Assembly (NCBI GenBank): GCA_029964075.1
Contig: CM057138.1
Span: 10,596,932-10,660,931 of the forward strand
DNA: 64,000 nt
Reading direction: 5' to 3'
DNA from: Patiria pectinifera
Lineage: Eukaryota > Echinodermata > Asteroidea > Valvatida > Asterinidae
A program made the position numbers and the translations under genes. The notes beneath the pieces are model-generated. The model made no database searches and was not told where the DNA came from. It worked only from the letters and a program-made list of their open reading frames with translations. Of this stretch, positions 51,672-64,000 are shown piece by piece (position 1 is the first letter of the stretch; the number at the start of each line of letters is the position of its first letter).

Positions 51672-52473
51672 AGCCTGCAAATCGGCAAGGTTCAAGACTA
51701 GGAACTTTTGGAGAAAACCTCAGATGTAGGTACACGATGCCACTAGTTTCGTTTTCGTGCAGTAAATCCCATAGCAAGGCCTGTCAGTGCCAACACGCAC
51801 GGCTCTCATGTATCGCAGTCTAAAGGTACCTTACCATAGATGGTTTTGGACAAACTATACATGGTTGGAAAGCTAATGAACGGGCCAACAAGCCTGCAAA
51901 TCGGCAAGGTTCAAGACTGGGAACTTTTGGAGAAAACCTCAGATGTAGGTACACGATGCCACTAGTTTCGTTTTCGTGCAGTAAATCCCATAGCAAGGCC
52001 TGTCAGCGCCAACCCGCACGGCTCTCATTTATCACAGTCTAAAGGTACCTTAACATAAATGGTTTCGGACAAACTATACATGGTTGGCAAGCTAATGAAT
52101 GGGCCAACAAGCCTGCAAATCGGCAAGGTTCAAGACCCGAACCTTTTGGAGAAAACCTCAGATGTAGGTACACGATGCCACTAGTTTCGTTTTCGTGCAG
52201 TAAATCCCATAGCAAGGCCTGTCAGCGCCAATCCACACGGCTCTCATGTACCGTAATCTAAAGGCACCTTAACAGAGATGGTTTTGGACAAACTGTATAT
52301 TGTTGAAAAACTAACAAAAGGACCAATTAGCTGGCAAATCGGCAATGTTCTCGACTTGACACTTTTGGAGAAAACGTCAGATGTAGTACATGATGCCACT
52401 AGTTTCTATTTTGTGCAGTAAATCCCATAGCAAGGCCTGTCAGCGCCAACCTGCACGGCTCTAATGTATCGCA
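51672..52473 (+). repeat. 219-bp tandem repeat, 3.7 copies
   Basis: Units start with AGCCTGCAAATCGGCAAGGT at 51672, 51891 and 52110, and with a diverged AGCTGGCAAATC at 52329, an exact 219-bp period. Each contains 'gatgccactagtttcgtttt' and 'ccatagcaaggcctgtcag'. The fourth unit is more diverged and truncated, implying growth from the left. Confidence 0.95.
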
Positions 52474-52474
52474 G

Positions 52475-54540
52475 TAAGGGTGTCATCAGCAATCACCAGG
52501 TCTGTGAGGCTGTAGTCATTTAGAATCACCAGGCAAATGTATAAACATCACATGGTCAATGTTGCCATTGAAGAGGTCGGTTTGGAGTTTTTGGAGGTTG
52601 GCATGTTTCCAGGGTAGACCGGAGCGTTCAACCAAGGCAGAAAGGAAATCGTTTATGTGAAATGTCTTTATTTTGGTGAGCTGATTGTTCATAAAACACA
52701 CATATTATAAAACACACGCAAACGTAACAAAGAAAGACAGACACATACTATGTCAAATGTACTAGGCATGTTCTATATGAATAGATTTCCTGGTGGTTTC
52801 GTAACTTATACAAGAGTTCAATGGCATGAAAACAATCAAAACACAGCACATCAACAACGTTAAAAAAATCTTTCCAACGCCACCCGGTTTTATGTTTCAA
52901 AGAGTGATTTTTCAAGACATTTGTCAAATTAATGCCACACTTCGATATTTTTTGTTTGTGGGGGGGGGGGGGAATTACTCTAAACAAGATTCAGACCAAC
53001 ATTCAGATTTCGACCGCCCTCAAAATCTCACATCATCACCAAAAATCTTTAGGGAACCAGTTTGAAAGTAATAACAAAACATTAATAATATATATACACC
53101 TGTTAAAGCTGTATAGTATAAGGTATCTCAAACTTATTATCATAATACAAAAGTCAACTTAGGTTCAACGTCATATAATGGTATATTCAGTGCGCATCTG
53201 TGTACTATCATCAGCGTTTAATACAAAGGCATGATTGAACTCATTTTAATCAATTTTTATCCATGTAGTATCGCGTAGTTTAACTTTCTACTATTGGTTT
53301 CTGACTAATTGAATACCTAGCTTTGTTTACTTTAGCTAAGCCAGAAATGTAAATAAGACGAAGTGCCCTGTAGTCAAAGTCTTGTGTAACCACTCAAGTA
53401 GTCCCCAGACCTTGTCGGAATTGCAGTCCGCTGGCCGATAAGGCCATATTAACTAGAAATAATAATAATAATAATAATAATTACTCTTTTTGCTACACTA
53501 GGGCGACTTTCCCGTAGACGTGTGCACAAACCAAAACTGTCACCTAACCCAAGTTCACCTTACCTTTTTCCACGATAAAGCCATATTAACTAGAAATAAT
53601 AATAATAATAATAATAATAATTATAATAATAATAACAATACCCAAGTCCTAAAGTGCACGCATCAACCAACAATAAGGTACTCAAGGAGTTGGTATCACG
53701 TCTATTTTTAAAAGACAGGTAAATGCAAATGTATGAGAAAATAAAGTGAGACCCACTATGTAGCACCTTTGTAACGGGTATACATGTACAAGGTGCTGCG
53801 GCGCAATATTGCAGCCTCTGCCAGAAGCACAGGGGCAGGCAAACCCATTTTCTTTAAGCGACAAGTATTACTGGCTCTTTAACGTAACGATGACTTACAT
53901 ATGAATCGTAATTATATCGTATGATGCGGTCGCCAACTTGATTGTCCTCCATCAGTTCGCGGTATCCTATTGTCTCAGTGCACGCAAATAGTATACTCTA
54001 CCCCAAAACAATGCTGTAAAACATCTACCGTATTAAACTTCAGCATATACGTGAACATCCATGTTAACATTATAAAGCTAAACAGGAAATTGTAGTATTG
54101 TCATCGCTTACACCATGGATTCATTTACTTTGTCGTAAAGCAACACTAACTATTTGAAAATGTAACTTGAATAATAATTGTATCAAATTCACATCATGAT
54201 ACTGATAAAGATGCTTTATTGTCCGCATCTTTGAAATATACGGATAATCATATTCCATTGGCAACACTATAACATCAAAAACATATTACATGGATCAAAA
54301 TACATCTAAGTAATAAAGAAGGAAAATACGATAAGACGATTTTTCCAATCAATATTTACGATTTACTACTTAAAAAAGTATTTTATTATACACGTATTAT
54401 AAAAAAAAAAACAGTTGTACATGCCATAAAAATACTCATCCTACGTTAAAATCATTAGCCATTTTATCGCTTATGTAATTGAAGAGATGAATTGACTTTG
54501 GGACAATGGATTTCATTATTGTGCTTAATTTAGAAATCGC
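52475..54540. other. No gene seen; paired AAT microsatellites
   Basis: GCCATATTAACTAGAAATAA followed by an (AAT)n run occurs twice, at about 53444 and 53579, a direct duplication around 135 bp apart. A G12 run is at 52961. No exon is supported. Confidence 0.5.
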
Positions 54541-54547
54541 TTGGGTT

Positions 54548-54763
54548 TCAAAACGTGTATCCAATTAAGGAGGCCAAGGCTAAACCTATGACAGGCTTAG
54601 CACTTTTCCTTACCTGGTCGAGTTTCTTTCTGTTCTGCTGTGTCAAGGAACCGAATGTGCACATGAGGTTAAAAGTCAGAACACTTTGTATCAAGGACTG
54701 GTAAAATAAACGCAGAATGGTGCGGTCGACATAAAATTGCTTGAGTTTCCTTAAAAAATACAT
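54548..54763 (-). pseudogene. Non-LTR retrotransposon (LINE) reverse transcriptase C-terminal fragment
   Basis: The minus-strand frame reads LRKLKQFYVDRTILRLFYQS then LIQSVLTFNLMCTFGSLTQQ and NRKKLDQVRKSAKPVIG. This matches the familiar segment just C-terminal to the reverse transcriptase domain of CR1/Rex/Jockey-like LINEs. Only about 70 codons remain, so it is a truncated fossil. It lies 300 bp downstream of the receptor kinase gene. Confidence 0.75.
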
Positions 54764-55064
54764 ATCATATCAGCATTCCTTTTCAAGTTGAGTATATCAT
54801 CCACTACAATATCGAGAGATACATATATTCATTGACTCTTTATAAATTTGTGGTCATAGATCGTAATTGGTTCATGAGCTACAGCACCTCGCATAACCGT
54901 GATAACAGTAATATATTACATTTTCTAATGCTAATTTTCTATTTGTTTTGACAAATTTGATGTACAGGTAATGGCGTTTTTTTTCTACAATTTCATCTTT
55001 CCTTGTAGGCTAACTGATCAAAGAATTCCATGGTTGTTTTCGCCGAGAGATTTGACGCCAACTT

Positions 55065-63553
<8,489 letters not shown>

Positions 63554-63559
63554 CTGTGA

Positions 63560-64000
63560 TAAAATATTATTATATTAATGCAAATATTATCAGAGTATAG
63601 GAGATAAAATATGTAATACCTGTAATCTTCAACAATTCGATTTTTTCTATTTACAAAATGTTCATCTTGTATGTTTTGTTTTTTAAAATTAACCCAATCA
63701 GGACCCGGGGATGTGCAACTTCTTATGATCAATGTGGTACACTTCGGACGAATAAATAGAGTTTAACCCATCCAGTATTTGACCAGATATCAGGTGGCGT
63801 AACTAGCCGAATTACAACCTTCGTTCTTTCTCGTCCGCATCTCAATTGGTCAATGGCATTGGTTTGGTTCTTATAGTACAGACTTGCGCTAGTAGTGTCG
63901 ATCGCGGTTGCGCCTCTTCGTGTTCCTTTCTGAGTTGAAGATTAATTGCTTCGATTTGTTCGTATCTGACTATCTTATCAGATGAGCCATGAGTTCTGCC
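63560..64000. other. Intron or upstream sequence of the kinase gene; no exon seen
   Basis: The first visible lectin exon begins mid-domain, so earlier exons must lie beyond 64000. I see none in this stretch. Confidence 0.5.

Noticed and set aside
51302..51695. Cys-rich or His/Tyr-rich frames at the CATCGCACATAT minisatellite
   Set aside because: Products of the simple repeat. Both strands are open for the same reason.
51260..52473. CRISPR-like array
   Set aside because: The repeats have no constant-length unique spacers, the 219-bp units are head to tail, and the genome is clearly eukaryotic.

Overview
This is a eukaryotic, metazoan genome window: spliced genes with short exons and GT/AG introns, low gene density and a heavy load of DNA transposons. 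The gene content (an F-type-lectin/Ig receptor tyrosine kinase, a histamine-H3/muscarinic-like GPCR, LSM2, DNLZ and ZMYND19 orthologues) and the many ACATGTACATGT-type simple repeats suggest a marine invertebrate deuterostome (echinoderm, hemichordate or cephalochordate). I cannot fix the phylum from sequence alone.

Host genes, left to right: the last exon of LSM2 (+, 1667-1792; rest lies left of the window); DNLZ/HEP1, two exons (-, 4440-6761); an unrecognised two-exon transmembrane coiled-coil gene (-, 24847-26230); an intronless aminergic-type GPCR (-, 26977-28350); ZMYND19, six exons reconstructed with every splice phase agreeing (-, 34946-40136); and the 3' sixteen exons of a receptor tyrosine kinase whose ectodomain carries an F-type-lectin-like domain, a Thr-rich linker and an Ig domain (-, 55065-63553, 5' end beyond the window). 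By my recollection the human orthologues LSM2 (6p21.3) and DNLZ/ZMYND19 (9q34.3) sit in MHC-paralogous regions, so the window may be a piece of proto-MHC synteny.

Transposons: a two-gene DNA transposon of ISL2EU/IS4EU type occupies about 8.49-18.69 kb, with a SWIM-YqaJ nuclease gene (+) facing a THAP-DDE transposase gene (-). The nuclease gene is broken by a 1.57-kb insertion (ACTAG duplication), and a decayed relic of both genes lies between them. Next to it is a 743-bp near-perfect hairpin flanked by a perfect 9-bp target duplication. Two piggyBac-like MITEs flanked by TTAA, several PIF/Harbinger-like MITEs flanked by TAA, and other fold-back MITEs sit in introns and intergenic DNA.

From about 41.1 to 51.2 kb lies a 10-kb inverted repeat. 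Each arm carries tandem arrays of a roughly 70-bp AT-rich monomer, a tRNA-like sequence with Pol III A and B boxes, and a GC-rich block. It resembles a giant fold-back element. It is followed by a short CATCGCACATAT minisatellite and a 219-bp tandem repeat. The rest (most of 18.9-24.8, 28.4-30.0, 30.3-31.6, 32.1-33.6 and 52.5-54.5 kb) shows no gene that I can support.
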